Shown: positions 8,307 through 16,407, numbered from the stretch's first letter. The stretch: DNA of 39,412 nucleotides from an uncultured bacterium (GCA_905214625.1 CAJMMQ010000022.1:1-39412); one strand, 5' to 3'. Notes: generated by a model not told the origin, from the letters alone. Numbers and translations are program-made.

Positions 8307-9737
8307 TCACCAGTTGTCGGTGCGGAAAGGCACCAGAGGCAGTCCGCCCATGTTGGCAACGTTGCCTATCTGGAAGTTCTTGAAGCAGTAGCGCACGGCC
8401 ACGGGAGCCTTAACCTCCGGACATGTTATCACTATGCCCTTGGCCATGTCGTAGCTGGCCTTTGCCGTATGGAACACTTTGTCGGCGCCGGCCACCTCGA
8501 ATCCCTCCATGTCGTCGAGCCGGCTGATGCCTCCGTAGTCGTTCTTCAGTTTTACGAAGCATGTGTCGCCGCTTATCTTCAGCTCCTTAAACTCAGGGCT
8601 CTCGCACAGTATGGCCTCCTGTCCGTAGGTCTTGTTAAGCGCGAGATACGCCAGCCGTTCGCCCACTTTATTCTTCTGCGCGGGGTGAATTTGCCGTGTC
8701 TCCCACGGATAAACGCAGTCGTTGGTGCATACAAGTCCGCTGTTAGGTATTATGTCGCGCGCCCTTACCTGCTGCTCGCGCAGCTTTGCGCCCCAGTCGG
8801 CGTCAACGTTTCCGTAGTCGTAAGGCGCTATCTCGACAAAGTAGAACGGTATCTCGCCGCAGCCGAAAGCCTCGCGCCACTGTCTTACCAACAGTGCCAG
8901 GCGGTCTGAATACTGGTTGCCGGGGTCGCCAACGTTAGAGCATCCCTGATAGAAGAGGATGCCTTTAACGGTGTATTTCAGTATCGGACTGAACGTTCCG
9001 TTGCCCCATACAAGGGCACGGTGATAGTCGGCAGGATATTTCTTCACTATGCCCTGCGAGTCGACAGGCTCGTCGGTATATTTCTTCAGGTTCTCTTTTG
9101 TCAGCCAGCTCTCCACCTTCGAGCCTCCCTTGTTGGCCATGATAAGGCCCACGGGCACGTTGAGCATGCGGCTAACTTTGCGCGCAAAGAAGTAGCCCGA
9201 CGCGCTTGCGTCGCCCACCGTGGCCGGGCTGCACACCTTCCACTCGCAGTTGGCGTCGCTGAGCGGTGTCATGCTCATCACGCTCGGTATCTTCACGAAG
9301 CGCACCGTTGACGAGTTCACTGCGTCGGCCACCACGTCGTTGTAGCCCTCAACGGGGCAGTTTTCAAATCCCTTTATGGGCATCTCCATGTTGCTCTGCC
9401 CGGCGCACACCCACACTTCGCCTGCAAGCAGGTTGCCGAGGGCCACCTCTCCGTCGCCGTCGTCCAGCTTAATTGCGAGCGGCTTGTTGTCGGCCTTCGG
9501 TGTCTTCACCGTAAGCTGCCATCCGCCCTTGCGGTCGGCTTTTGCCGAATAGGCGGCATCGCTCCACGAAACTGTTACCTTTACCGTAGAATTGGGCTTT
9601 GCGCTGCCCCACAGACGCACGTCGGCATTCTGCTGCAACACCATGTTGTCGCCCAAAATATGCGGAAGTCTGACCTTTGCCTGCATGCAGGCCGGCACCA
9701 TGGCCAAGGCCGAAATCATTAAAAATAGTTTACGCAT
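8307..9737 (-). CDS. Secreted sialate O-acetylesterase (SGNH-type)
   Basis: This enzyme should remove O-acetyl groups from sialic acids or related sugar esters, probably in the periplasm or at the surface. A signal peptide (about 1-20, MRKLFLMISALAMVPACMQA) comes first. The opening of the mature protein, VRLPHILGDNMVLQQ, is the family hallmark, followed by a beta-sandwich segment and then WVCAGQSNMEMP with the nucleophile S115. Further family motifs are NKGGSKVESWL, ILFYQGCSNVGDP (usually YQGExN; Glu is replaced by Cys here) and the IHPAQKNKVGERLA block carrying the catalytic His. The 476-residue length is normal. It is transcribed divergently from a secreted alpha/beta esterase, suggesting a shared role in deacetylating host or plant glycans. 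The C in YQGC is unusual and may affect an oxyanion or substrate contact. Confidence 0.9.
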   Translation of the reverse strand: MRKLFLMISALAMVPACMQAKVRLPHILGDNMVLQQNADVRLWGSAKPNSTVKVTVSWSDAAYSAKADRKGGWQLTVKTPKADNKPLAIKLDDGDGEVALGNLLAGEVWVCAGQSNMEMPIKGFENCPVEGYNDVVADAVNSSTVRFVKIPSVMSMTPLSDANCEWKVCSPATVGDASASGYFFARKVSRMLNVPVGLIMANKGGSKVESWLTKENLKKYTDEPVDSQGIVKKYPADYHRALVWGNGTFSPILKYTVKGILFYQGCSNVGDPGNQYSDRLALLVRQWREAFGCGEIPFYFVEIAPYDYGNVDADWGAKLREQQVRARDIIPNSGLVCTNDCVYPWETRQIHPAQKNKVGERLAYLALNKTYGQEAILCESPEFKELKISGDTCFVKLKNDYGGISRLDDMEGFEVAGADKVFHTAKASYDMAKGIVITCPEVKAPVAVRYCFKNFQIGNVANMGGLPLVPFRTDNW

Positions 9738-9801
9738 AATCTGTCTGCTTTATAATTTGTTATAATAACCAAACAGACTGCAATATTACAAAAAAAATCA
9801 G

Positions 9802-9809
9802 TATATTTG
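9802..9809 (+). promoter_or_regulatory. Candidate -7 element for alpha/beta esterase gene
   Basis: TATATTTG matches TAnnTTTG exactly and lies 58 bp before the ATG at 9868. It sits in the 130-bp divergent region shared with the sialate esterase gene; no clear -33 TTTG is seen. Confidence 0.6.
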
Positions 9810-9867
9810 CAAAAACGCCTTGAATAAATAGTAAAAAACAGGGCAATAACAATCATCTTTAACAACA

Positions 9868-10692
9868 ATGACAATATTAAAACTATTATTTGTGGCAGCA
9901 ATGGCGTTTTTCGGCCTCAACATCAACGCACAAACGAGTTATGAAATAAACCTGTGGCCCAACGGTCCGGCGGTGAAAAGCAGCGACAGCGGCGACACGG
10001 CTAAGGTTAAAGTGTTTCTTCCTGAAAAGAAAGCGGCAACGGGACGGGCGGTGGTTATATGCCCCGGAGGCGGCTACCAGCATCTGGCCATGGAGCATGA
10101 GGGCTACGACTGGGCCCCGTTTTTCAACAACATGGGCATAGCTGCCATAGTGCTGAAATACAGAATGCCTCACGGCGACAAGGATGTGCCCGTGTCTGAT
10201 GCCGAGGAAGCAATCAGACTGGTGCGCCGCAACGCTGCAAACTGGAACATAAACCCCGACGACGTAGGCATTATGGGCTCGTCGGCAGGCGGACACCTGG
10301 CATCTACCATTGCCACGCATGCCGCCAAGGACGCGCGCCCCGACTTCCAGATACTGTTTTATCCGGTGATAACTATGATGCCCGACATAACCCACAAGGG
10401 CTCGCACGACAACTTCTTGGGCAGCAGCGCAAGGAAAAAAGACGAGAACAGCTACAGCAACGACCTGCACGTGTCGCGCATGACGCCGCGCGCATTCATA
10501 GCCCTGAGCGACGACGACCGCGTGGTGCTGCCGGCCAACGGCGTAAACTATTATGTTGAACTCTACCGCCACGACGTTCCGGCCACGCTCCACGTATATC
10601 CATCGGGCGGCCACGGATGGGGCAACCGCGACAGCTTCAAGTATCACAACGAGATGCAGCTCGAGCTGAAAGCATGGCTCAGAAGCTTCTGA
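9868..10692 (+). CDS. Secreted alpha/beta hydrolase (acetyl-xylan-esterase/BD-FAE-like)
   Basis: This 274-residue protein has a signal peptide (about 1-21, ending NINAQ) and an alpha/beta hydrolase fold. Visible motifs are CPGGGYQ (oxyanion loop), GIMGSSAGGH with nucleophile S139 in G-x-S-x-G, ALSDDDRVVLP with the acid Asp, and PSGGHGWG with the catalytic His. The pattern matches the lipase/esterase group used by gut Bacteroidetes to remove acetyl or feruloyl groups from plant polysaccharides, though the exact ester cannot be told. It should act in the periplasm or outside the cell. It lies divergent from the sialate O-acetylesterase and has its own promoter at 9802. Confidence 0.85.
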   Translation: MTILKLLFVAAMAFFGLNINAQTSYEINLWPNGPAVKSSDSGDTAKVKVFLPEKKAATGRAVVICPGGGYQHLAMEHEGYDWAPFFNNMGIAAIVLKYRMPHGDKDVPVSDAEEAIRLVRRNAANWNINPDDVGIMGSSAGGHLASTIATHAAKDARPDFQILFYPVITMMPDITHKGSHDNFLGSSARKKDENSYSNDLHVSRMTPRAFIALSDDDRVVLPANGVNYYVELYRHDVPATLHVYPSGGHGWGNRDSFKYHNEMQLELKAWLRSF

Positions 10693-11001
10693 ACATCAAC
10701 GTAAGCAAAGGCATAAGGCACAGGCTGGCATGACAAATGCCGCCAGACATGACTGAGCCGGCATGCAGCAGCGTGACAACATGTTACGCAGAGGCTGCGC
10801 GCCGGCTCTGCTGCGTTATGTCTCAGGCCGCAATGCACCGGCGGGACGCAGTCAGCCGAATAACTCATCGTTGAGGCATAAGATGCTTAAAATCAATGAT
10901 TTTACTCTATCGAAACATTTTTTCTCATTTTTATGTTAAATGGAGAACAAGGTATAAGAAAAAATGTTATATTTGCAAAACTTACTGTTAACAAGATGCT
11001 T
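10693..11001. other. Intergenic region with nested hairpins
   Basis: No gene is seen. Positions 10745-10823 hold nested inverted repeats: AGACAT (10745-10750) with ATGTCT (10818-10823), GAGCCGGC (10755-10762) with GCCGGCTC (10801-10808), and an inner hairpin GCGTGACA-ACA-TGTTACGC (10771-10789, one G-U pair). This may be a structured 3' UTR or an independent RNA. The stretch from 10870 is AT-rich and holds the promoter of the next gene. Confidence 0.55.
10968..10975 (+). promoter_or_regulatory. -7 element that decides the lipoprotein gene start
   Basis: TATATTTG matches TAnnTTTG. It lies downstream of the in-frame ATG at 10933, so that start cannot be on this transcript; the real start is at 10996 or 11002. 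Confidence 0.65.
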
Positions 11002-11988
11002 ATGAAAAACCTGAATGTCTTTACAATATTTTTGCTGGCGTTCACGATGTCTATTCTCACTGCATGCAGCGAGGACGAAGACTTCAACATACCCATACCG
11101 CAGCAGATGACGGCCGAATATGTGATGACAACTCTCGACAGAAAGGGATGGCTGCACGTTGAGTCGCACGAGATAAAAAGCAACGGAACATTCGAGAAAG
11201 AGGAATACTGGAGCGGCCTGTTGGGAGCAAGTCCTTCGGAATACTCGTTCAGCGGCGACAGCGTAACCACCTACTCATACATCGACGCCTATCCAATAAG
11301 CGGATACTGGAAGAGGAGCTGCACTTACGACGAAGGCACCAACCGGCTCATGGCTGACGGAAAGGAGATGTTCAGGATAATCTCGCTCACCGAGAACGAG
11401 ATGAAACTGATAAAATATCAGGCCATTGACGGCAGCGGAAAGAAGATTTATGTCTACTCGATATACAGGGCAATGAGCAGTGCCGAACTTGCAGAATGCA
11501 TAAAGGATCATCCCTACGACCTCGACTCGCTCAACGAAAAATACCCTACGCTGCCTGAACAGATGAGGATAACGAGCGAATATTTCAGCCGCTACGCCGT
11601 GGGAAAAGGATGGAAATGCACCGAGGCGCACAGGATGGAAATGGCCGGAAGATACGACGTGGCCAATATATACAGCGACAACGGGCATGACATGGCATAC
11701 AACTGCTTTATCGCAACAGACACAATAACATGGCTGCCGCAATGCCGCGAAGCCGCACCTGTGGCGGCAGAAAGCACAAAATACATCTACAGGGCAAACA
11801 GTTTCCAGATAACCACGGATGCCGACAACGGCTTCAGGATAATCACTCTCAACGACCACGAAATGAGAATAGTGAAAAAACTGCGGGGAAACAACGGCGA
11901 AGGCATGACGGAACTCTACTGCATATACAGGAAGATGACACCGGAAGAGCTTGAAGAATACATGACCGGAGCATTACTTGAAAGCTGA
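11002..11988 (+). CDS. Lipoprotein with two copies of an unknown domain
   Basis: This 328-residue protein has a lipoprotein signal peptide ending in SILTAC (lipobox LTAC, Cys at residue 22), so it should be anchored to the outer membrane or periplasmic face. Two similar halves follow. One runs from EYVMTTLDRKGW to FRIISLTENEMKLIK and YSIYRAMSSAELAE. The other runs from EYFSRYAVGKGW to FRIITLNDHEMRIVK and YCIYRKMTPEELEEYM. The repeated pattern suggests an internal duplication of a beta-rich domain of about 140 residues. I do not recognise the family and assign no function. The start at 11002 is chosen because it gives a normal signal peptide and lies downstream of the promoter; 10996 is equally possible. 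Confidence 0.75.
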   Translation: MKNLNVFTIFLLAFTMSILTACSEDEDFNIPIPQQMTAEYVMTTLDRKGWLHVESHEIKSNGTFEKEEYWSGLLGASPSEYSFSGDSVTTYSYIDAYPISGYWKRSCTYDEGTNRLMADGKEMFRIISLTENEMKLIKYQAIDGSGKKIYVYSIYRAMSSAELAECIKDHPYDLDSLNEKYPTLPEQMRITSEYFSRYAVGKGWKCTEAHRMEMAGRYDVANIYSDNGHDMAYNCFIATDTITWLPQCREAAPVAAESTKYIYRANSFQITTDADNGFRIITLNDHEMRIVKKLRGNNGEGMTELYCIYRKMTPEELEEYMTGALLES

Positions 11989-12394
11989 ACTACGGCAGCA
12001 TCGCAAAGGCTTCAGCCGCAAGCCTGACATCAGCCTGACACTCAACAAGTTACAAAAGGCCATCTTTTAGATTCCAAAAGGTGGCCTTTTAGCATGCAAT
12101 ATGCCGCCTTTTACAAGGCGAAAGGCCACCTTTCGGAAAACGGCCGAACATAAGGCCGAGGGCAAAGGCCATTGAGGCATGCGGCAACGGATGCTCAGCA
12201 AAAATCACAAATCTGCCGGGTTTATAGTTAAAATAAGAATTAATAAGTGTTTTAACCATAAAAAACGCCGGTAAAACAAAAATATGCGGCGAAAAAAAAT
12301 GCAGTCTCGGATATTTTTAGTTACTTTGTATCAGATACAGAAACTATCCGTATCTGACGAACAAGAGTTTAAATTACTAAAAAGGAGTATTATC
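11989..12394. other. Intergenic region holding 22-bp array copy 2 and dfx promoter
   Basis: This 406-bp stretch has no credible gene. It contains the repeat array at 12052-12139, an AT-rich segment, and a weak -7-like element TTACTTTG (12321-12328) about 67 bp before the desulfoferrodoxin ATG. An upstream in-frame ATG (12284) lies before that element and is not supported. Confidence 0.5.
12052..12139. repeat. 22-bp dyad array, copy 2 (4 units)
   Basis: Units start at 12052, 12074, 12096 and 12118. Unit 1 is ACAAAAGGCCATCTTTTAG-like, unit 2 centres on AAAAGG-TGG-CCTTTT, and unit 4 reads CGAAAGG-CCA-CCTTTCG, with matched A-to-G and T-to-C changes that keep the stem. It is preceded by CTGACACTCAACAAGTTACA, close to the sequence before copy 4. 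Confidence 0.85.
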
Positions 12395-12772
12395 ATGACA
12401 AAATTGAAAGAAGTTTACCGCTGTGCCGTATGCGGCAACATAGTAGAAGTTATGCACGAGGCAGGAGGCACATTGTCGTGCTGCGGACAGCCGATGGAGC
12501 TGCTTGCAGAGAACACCGTTGACGCTGCCAAAGAGAAGCACGTGCCCGTTGTAGAGCCTATCGAGGGCGGATACAAGGTTAAAGTGGGCGAAGTTGAGCA
12601 CCCGATGCTCGAAAACCACTACATAGAGTGGATTGAGCTGGTTGAGTGCGACAAGGTTCAGCGCAAGCACCTCAAGCCGGGCGAGAAGCCGGAGGCCGTG
12701 TTCTACACCGACTGCAAGAACGTTTACGCACGCGAATACTGCAACCTGCACGGACATTGGAGATCTAAATAA
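12395..12772 (+). CDS. dfx: Desulfoferrodoxin (superoxide reductase)
   Basis: This enzyme reduces superoxide to hydrogen peroxide without making oxygen, protecting anaerobes from oxygen exposure. The 125-residue protein has both class I domains. An N-terminal desulforedoxin-type Fe(Cys)4 centre is formed by C10, C13, C29 and C30 (CAVC and CC). The C-terminal catalytic Fe(His)4Cys centre is formed by H49, H69, H75, H119 and C116. E47-K48 occupy the expected positions beside the substrate. The start is fixed by AAAGGAG eight bases upstream, one of the few clear Shine-Dalgarno sequences here, and gives the exact family length. A strong terminator follows, so it is a single-gene unit. It sits beside a metal pump and a Fur-family gene. 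Confidence 0.97.
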   Translation: MTKLKEVYRCAVCGNIVEVMHEAGGTLSCCGQPMELLAENTVDAAKEKHVPVVEPIEGGYKVKVGEVEHPMLENHYIEWIELVECDKVQRKHLKPGEKPEAVFYTDCKNVYAREYCNLHGHWRSK

Positions 12773-12793
12773 ACAACAACAGAAAGCCATCTT

Positions 12794-12826
12794 GAGGCCC
12801 GACTTCCGCAGTCGGGCCTCTTTTTG
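12794..12826 (+). terminator. Intrinsic terminator of dfx
   Basis: GAGGCCCGACT (12794-12804) pairs with 12810-12820 over a 5-nt loop and is followed by TTTTT; a perfect 11-bp GC-rich stem. Confidence 0.93.
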
Positions 12827-12841
12827 TATTTATACCAACTT

Positions 12842-12856
12842 TGCAACCGGGTTGCA
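12842..12856. promoter_or_regulatory. Candidate Fur-family operator (7-1-7 inverted repeat)
   Basis: TGCAACC-G-GGTTGCA is a perfect 7-1-7 inverted repeat, the geometry of Fur, Zur and PerR boxes. It ends 12 bp before the -7 element of the metal ATPase gene, so a bound repressor would block RNA polymerase. A Fur-family gene lies directly after the ATPase gene. The binding link is inference. Confidence 0.55.
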
Positions 12857-12868
12857 TCACATATCCGC

Positions 12869-12876
12869 TAACTTTG
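12869..12876 (+). promoter_or_regulatory. -7 element of the metal ATPase gene
   Basis: TAACTTTG matches TAnnTTTG exactly and lies 33 bp before the ATG at 12910. The -33 element is not clear; the inverted repeat at 12842-12856 occupies that place. Confidence 0.7.
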
Positions 12877-12909
12877 CATAAATAAAAGAACAGATTAAAA
12901 ATAAAGGAT

Positions 12910-14811
12910 ATGGGAGTAAAAAAATTTCATAAACCGATACTTTCTTTCATGCTGCTCGTTGCAGGAATATGGTTCACCGAAGAAGGAGCCATAATCTTCA
13001 ACAACGGCATGGTGCGCCTGGCATGGTTCATCCTGGCCTTTCTGCCTGTTGGACTCGGCGTCATGCGCGAGGCATGGGATTGCGCAATGAAGAAGGAAGT
13101 GTTCAGCGAGTTCATGCTCATGACCATCGCATCGATAGGTGCCTTCATCATAGGCGAATATCCCGAGGCCGTGGCCGTGATGCTGTTCTACTGCGTGGGC
13201 GAGACTCTTCAGGACATGGCCGTTGACAAGGCGCGCGACAACATACGCAGCCTGATGGAGTTTCACCCCAAGATGGCAGTCATAGTAAGGGGCAATCATA
13301 AGGTGGCCGACAAGCCCGAAAACGTCATTCCGGGCGAAATCATCGAGGTTAAGCCCGGCGAACGCGTGCCGCTCGACGGCATACTGACAAGCGGCGACGC
13401 TGCCTTCAACACGGCTGCGCTTACCGGCGAGAGCATGCCCCGCACCATAGAGAGCGGCAACGAGGTGCTGGCCGGCATGATAGCCACCGAAAGTGTGGCG
13501 CAAATAAGAGTGACAAGGCCCGAGAGCGAAAGCGCCGTGGCGCGCATACTGAAGATGGTTGAGGAAGCGTCGGCACGCAAGGCTCCGGCCGAACTCTTCA
13601 TACGCAAGTTTGCGAGGATATACACTCCTGCTGTAATAGCGCTGGCTGCGCTCACCGTCATAGTGCCTTACCTCTGGTCGCTCGCAAGTAATCAGTTTGT
13701 CTACGACTTCAATACATGGTTCTACCGCGCGCTGATATTCCTCGTGATATCGTGCCCCTGCGCCCTCGTCATAAGCATACCGCTGAGCTACTTCGCCGGC
13801 ATCGGCGCGGCATCAAGGCTCGGCATACTGTTCAAGGGCGGCAACTGGCTCGACGCCGTGACGCATATAGACACCGTGGTGTTCGACAAAACGGGCACGC
13901 TTACACGCGGAGTGTTCTCCGTAACAAAGGTATGCGACGACAACACCGACGAGCTTCTGGCCACCGTGGCGGCCATGGAGCGCAGCAGCAACCACCCCAT
14001 TGCCAGGGCGATAACAGCCCATGCAGGCGACATGACGGCCGAGGTGAGCAACGTGAAAGACCTGCCCGGCTACGGCATGACGGCCACGGCGGGGGGCGAC
14101 AGATGGCTGGCAGGAACGCTGCGGCTGCTCGACCGCGAGAACATAAGCTATCCGGAGGAGCTGAAAAGCGTGCCCGAAACCATCGTGGCATGCGCCAAAA
14201 ACGGCAAATATGAGGGCTGCATACTGCTTGCCGACACGCTTAAAGAAGACGCCGCAGAGGCCGTAAGAAGGCTCAGAGAGTGCGGAATAAGCCGCATGGA
14301 CATACTTTCGGGCGACAAACAGGCGCTTGTTGACAAAGTTGCGGCCGAGACTAAGGTAGACAACGGATACGGCGACCTGATGCCGGAGGACAAGGTAAGG
14401 CATATAGAAAAGCTGCAGAGCGAGGGCCGCAACGTGGCTTTCGTGGGCGACGGAATAAACGACGCGCCGGTGCTTGCACTGAGCAACGTGGGCATAGCCA
14501 TGGGCGCGCTGGGCTCTGACATGGCCGTTGAGACGGCCGACGTGGTTATTCAGACCGACCATCCGTCGAAGGTGGCGGCGGCGATAAAGGCCGGAAAGCG
14601 GACAAGAAACGTGGTGAGGCAGAACATAGTTATGGCCATCGGTATAAAGGTGGCCGTGATGCTGCTCGGACTTATGGGCATGGCCAACCTCTGGGGGGCC
14701 GTTTTTGCCGACGTGGGCGTGGCACTGCTGGCCGTGCTCAACGCCACAAGGATATTCTTCGGCAACACGGCCGGGACTCTTAATGGTGTAAACAGAAATA
14801 ATGGACACTAA
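12910..14811 (+). CDS. P1B-type metal-exporting ATPase, zinc/cadmium/lead type
   Basis: This inner-membrane pump uses ATP to export soft divalent metals. The 633-residue protein has the full P-type core: TGES actuator motif (about 172-175), CPC in the metal-binding membrane helix (282-284), DKTGT with phosphorylated D326, SSNHP (the HP motif of P1B ATPases) and GDGINDAP. The last helices carry K in NIVMAIGIK and D in FADVGVALLAVLNATR, the ion-pair positions typical of ZntA/CadA pumps, so zinc, cadmium or lead is favoured over copper. Unlike many relatives it has no N-terminal HMA domain and begins almost at the first membrane helix. It has its own promoter with a Fur-like inverted repeat and is followed 40 bp later by a Fur-family gene. 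Iron export, as in PfeT-type pumps, is an alternative. Confidence 0.92.
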   Translation: MGVKKFHKPILSFMLLVAGIWFTEEGAIIFNNGMVRLAWFILAFLPVGLGVMREAWDCAMKKEVFSEFMLMTIASIGAFIIGEYPEAVAVMLFYCVGETLQDMAVDKARDNIRSLMEFHPKMAVIVRGNHKVADKPENVIPGEIIEVKPGERVPLDGILTSGDAAFNTAALTGESMPRTIESGNEVLAGMIATESVAQIRVTRPESESAVARILKMVEEASARKAPAELFIRKFARIYTPAVIALAALTVIVPYLWSLASNQFVYDFNTWFYRALIFLVISCPCALVISIPLSYFAGIGAASRLGILFKGGNWLDAVTHIDTVVFDKTGTLTRGVFSVTKVCDDNTDELLATVAAMERSSNHPIARAITAHAGDMTAEVSNVKDLPGYGMTATAGGDRWLAGTLRLLDRENISYPEELKSVPETIVACAKNGKYEGCILLADTLKEDAAEAVRRLRECGISRMDILSGDKQALVDKVAAETKVDNGYGDLMPEDKVRHIEKLQSEGRNVAFVGDGINDAPVLALSNVGIAMGALGSDMAVETADVVIQTDHPSKVAAAIKAGKRTRNVVRQNIVMAIGIKVAVMLLGLMGMANLWGAVFADVGVALLAVLNATRIFFGNTAGTLNGVNRNNGH

Positions 14812-14812
14812 A

Positions 14813-14844
14813 TTTGGCTTTTCGGACAAATAGAGTTACTTTTG
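14813..14844 (+). promoter_or_regulatory. Promoter of the Fur-family gene
   Basis: TTTG (14813-14816), a 20-bp spacer and TACTTTTG (14837-14844) form a full Bacteroidetes promoter. The -7 element ends only 7 bp before the ATG at 14852, so the transcript should be leaderless or nearly so. Confidence 0.7.
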
Positions 14845-14851
14845 CACCATA

Positions 14852-15286
14852 ATGGCATCGGAACAATTCTACATAGACAAACTGAAGCACCGCGGCATAA
14901 AGCCAACGGCCACACGCATACTGATTCTGCGCGAAATGTTCAGGGGCGACGAGACCGTGTCGCTGCCGCAGCTCGAAAAGCTGCTGCCGACGGTAGACAA
15001 GAGCACCATATCGCGCACCCTGTCGGTGTTTCTGCTTAACCGTCTCATACATGTGGTGGACGACGGAAGCGGCAGCCTTAAATACAACGTTTGCAGCGAC
15101 GACTGCGACTGCGGCGTGGAAGACGAGCACACACACTTCTACTGCGAGAACTGCCAGCGCACGTTCTGCCTGAAGCGCATACACGTGCCCGTGGTGAGCC
15201 TGCCGGGCGGTTTCGTGCTCAACAGCATCAACTATGTTATAAAGGGCCTGTGCCCTGAATGTGCCGAAAAGCTCGGACGCAAATAA
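14852..15286 (+). CDS. Fur-family metal-responsive transcriptional regulator
   Basis: This 144-residue regulator has an N-terminal winged helix (about 1-78; TATRILILREMF and a recognition region with DKSTISRTLSVFLLNRLIH) and a metal-binding dimer domain. Two CxxC pairs (C98/C101 in CENC and C134/C137 in CPEC) should hold the structural zinc. Before them lies CSDDCDCG (C81, C85, C87) and then HTH (H93, H95), an unusual Cys-rich stretch where Fur proteins normally carry a His/Asp site. It sits 40 bp after the metal ATPase, so it probably controls that pump and perhaps itself. It has its own promoter almost touching its start codon. Whether it is Zur-, PerR- or Fur-like in metal choice cannot be decided here. 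Confidence 0.9.
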   Translation: MASEQFYIDKLKHRGIKPTATRILILREMFRGDETVSLPQLEKLLPTVDKSTISRTLSVFLLNRLIHVVDDGSGSLKYNVCSDDCDCGVEDEHTHFYCENCQRTFCLKRIHVPVVSLPGGFVLNSINYVIKGLCPECAEKLGRK

Positions 15287-15305
15287 TCCAAAGCCATGAC
15301 AACAG

Positions 15306-15357
15306 TTAAGGGCGGAAAGACCGCATGCCCCGCAGGCACGCATCTTTCCGCCCTTAA
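15306..15357. terminator. Convergent hairpin between Fur-family gene and DUF3332 gene
   Basis: TTAAGGGCGGAAAGA (15306-15320) pairs perfectly with 15343-15357 over a 22-nt loop. There is no long U-tract on either strand, but the 15-bp stem lies exactly between two convergent stops and probably serves both. Confidence 0.65.
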
Positions 15358-15389
15358 TGCGTATTTACAGCGGCAGCACCGCCCTTTTA

Positions 15390-15941
15390 TTATCTTGCAG
15401 CGAAGTAAACGCCCTCGTTGACAGCCATTCTTGCCTCATAAAGGCCCTGCTTGTCGAGCGTAACGTCCATTGTCTTGCCGCCCGGCAGATAAATCTGCGC
15501 AGTGTCGTTGCCCTTCATCTTGAGCAGCACTGTCGTAGTTCCGTCTTTCTCAACAGACCATGTGTTGTCCTTTTCGTTGTAAGTAAAGTTCATCACGTTG
15601 TCGTCGGCATCCTTTATCTCGTATCCGTCCTTGAGCGTGGTAACGGCATACAGCTTGCCGTCGCTGCCCATTATGCTCTCCGTCTTGCCTACATTCTCGG
15701 CCAGAGGATTGGAGCCTGACCAGAACTCTATGGTGTTAAGAACAAGCAAGTCGGCAGTTCCGCACAGCACGTAGGCAGGCGAAATGACTATGAAGATAAG
15801 TTCATTGAGAAATTTGTTGCCTGTGGCATCCTTATTCCAGTCGAGCACAGTGTTGAACAGTCCGAACGAACCTATGCAGGAGCTCATGAGCACTGAGGCA
15901 ATCATGGCAAGAAGAAAAGATTTTAATGTCTTGTTGTACAT
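15390..15941 (-). CDS. DUF3332 family lipoprotein
   Basis: This 183-residue protein has a lipoprotein signal peptide with lipobox LMSSC (Cys at about residue 22). The following CIGSFGLFNTVLDWNKD and the hydrophobic stretch LIFIVISPAYVLCGTADLLVLNTIEFWSG are typical of DUF3332, a family of membrane-associated proteins of unknown role. The second half (SDGKLYAVTTLKDGYEI onward) is beta-rich and hydrophilic. It is a single-gene unit on the minus strand. A -7 element (TAGATTTG on the minus strand, 15974-15981) lies about 32 bp upstream of its ATG. Function is unknown. Confidence 0.82.
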   Translation of the reverse strand: MYNKTLKSFLLAMIASVLMSSCIGSFGLFNTVLDWNKDATGNKFLNELIFIVISPAYVLCGTADLLVLNTIEFWSGSNPLAENVGKTESIMGSDGKLYAVTTLKDGYEIKDADDNVMNFTYNEKDNTWSVEKDGTTTVLLKMKGNDTAQIYLPGGKTMDVTLDKQGLYEARMAVNEGVYFAAR

Positions 15942-15973
15942 AGTTTTCTTAATTTAAATGAATTAACAGGTTA

Positions 15974-15981
15974 CAAATCTA
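15974..15981 (-). promoter_or_regulatory. -7 element of the DUF3332 gene
   Basis: TAGATTTG on the minus strand fits TAnnTTTG and leaves a leader of about 25-30 nt. No clear -33 element. Confidence 0.5.
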
Positions 15982-16407
15982 ATACAATAATTTAAAAAAC
16001 GTGGATATATAGTAATAAAAAATATGAAAAGCATGAATTTTGGTCGTTTTAGTCTGCCAATGGCGTGCTTGTTGCATTTGTTTACAATCTGTTGACATGC
16101 CGTATCAGGCCGGCAGCAACAACGCATTATGACGGTTAAAAAGCAAAATACATAAAGCATGACAACTCTGCTGCATCTGAACGGCCTTGAAAGTGGCGCC
16201 GGAGGATGAGGCAAATAAGGCCGGGCTGACGTTAAACAGTGTTAAACAAAGAAACCGCAAGAATCCGGTTAAGGCTTCAGGAACGGCCACGGCGACAACG
16301 AAACAGCGGTTAAGACAAGAAAATGTACGTTTTTGTGTTAAAACCATAAAGCCTTGACTGCATGGCATTTACGCCACATGGCATATTCAACTAAACGCTC
16401 ACGCCTT

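Noticed and set aside
13813..14829. 338-residue open frame on the minus strand
   Set aside because: It is antisense to the metal ATPase, with His- and Tyr-rich composition typical of shadow frames.
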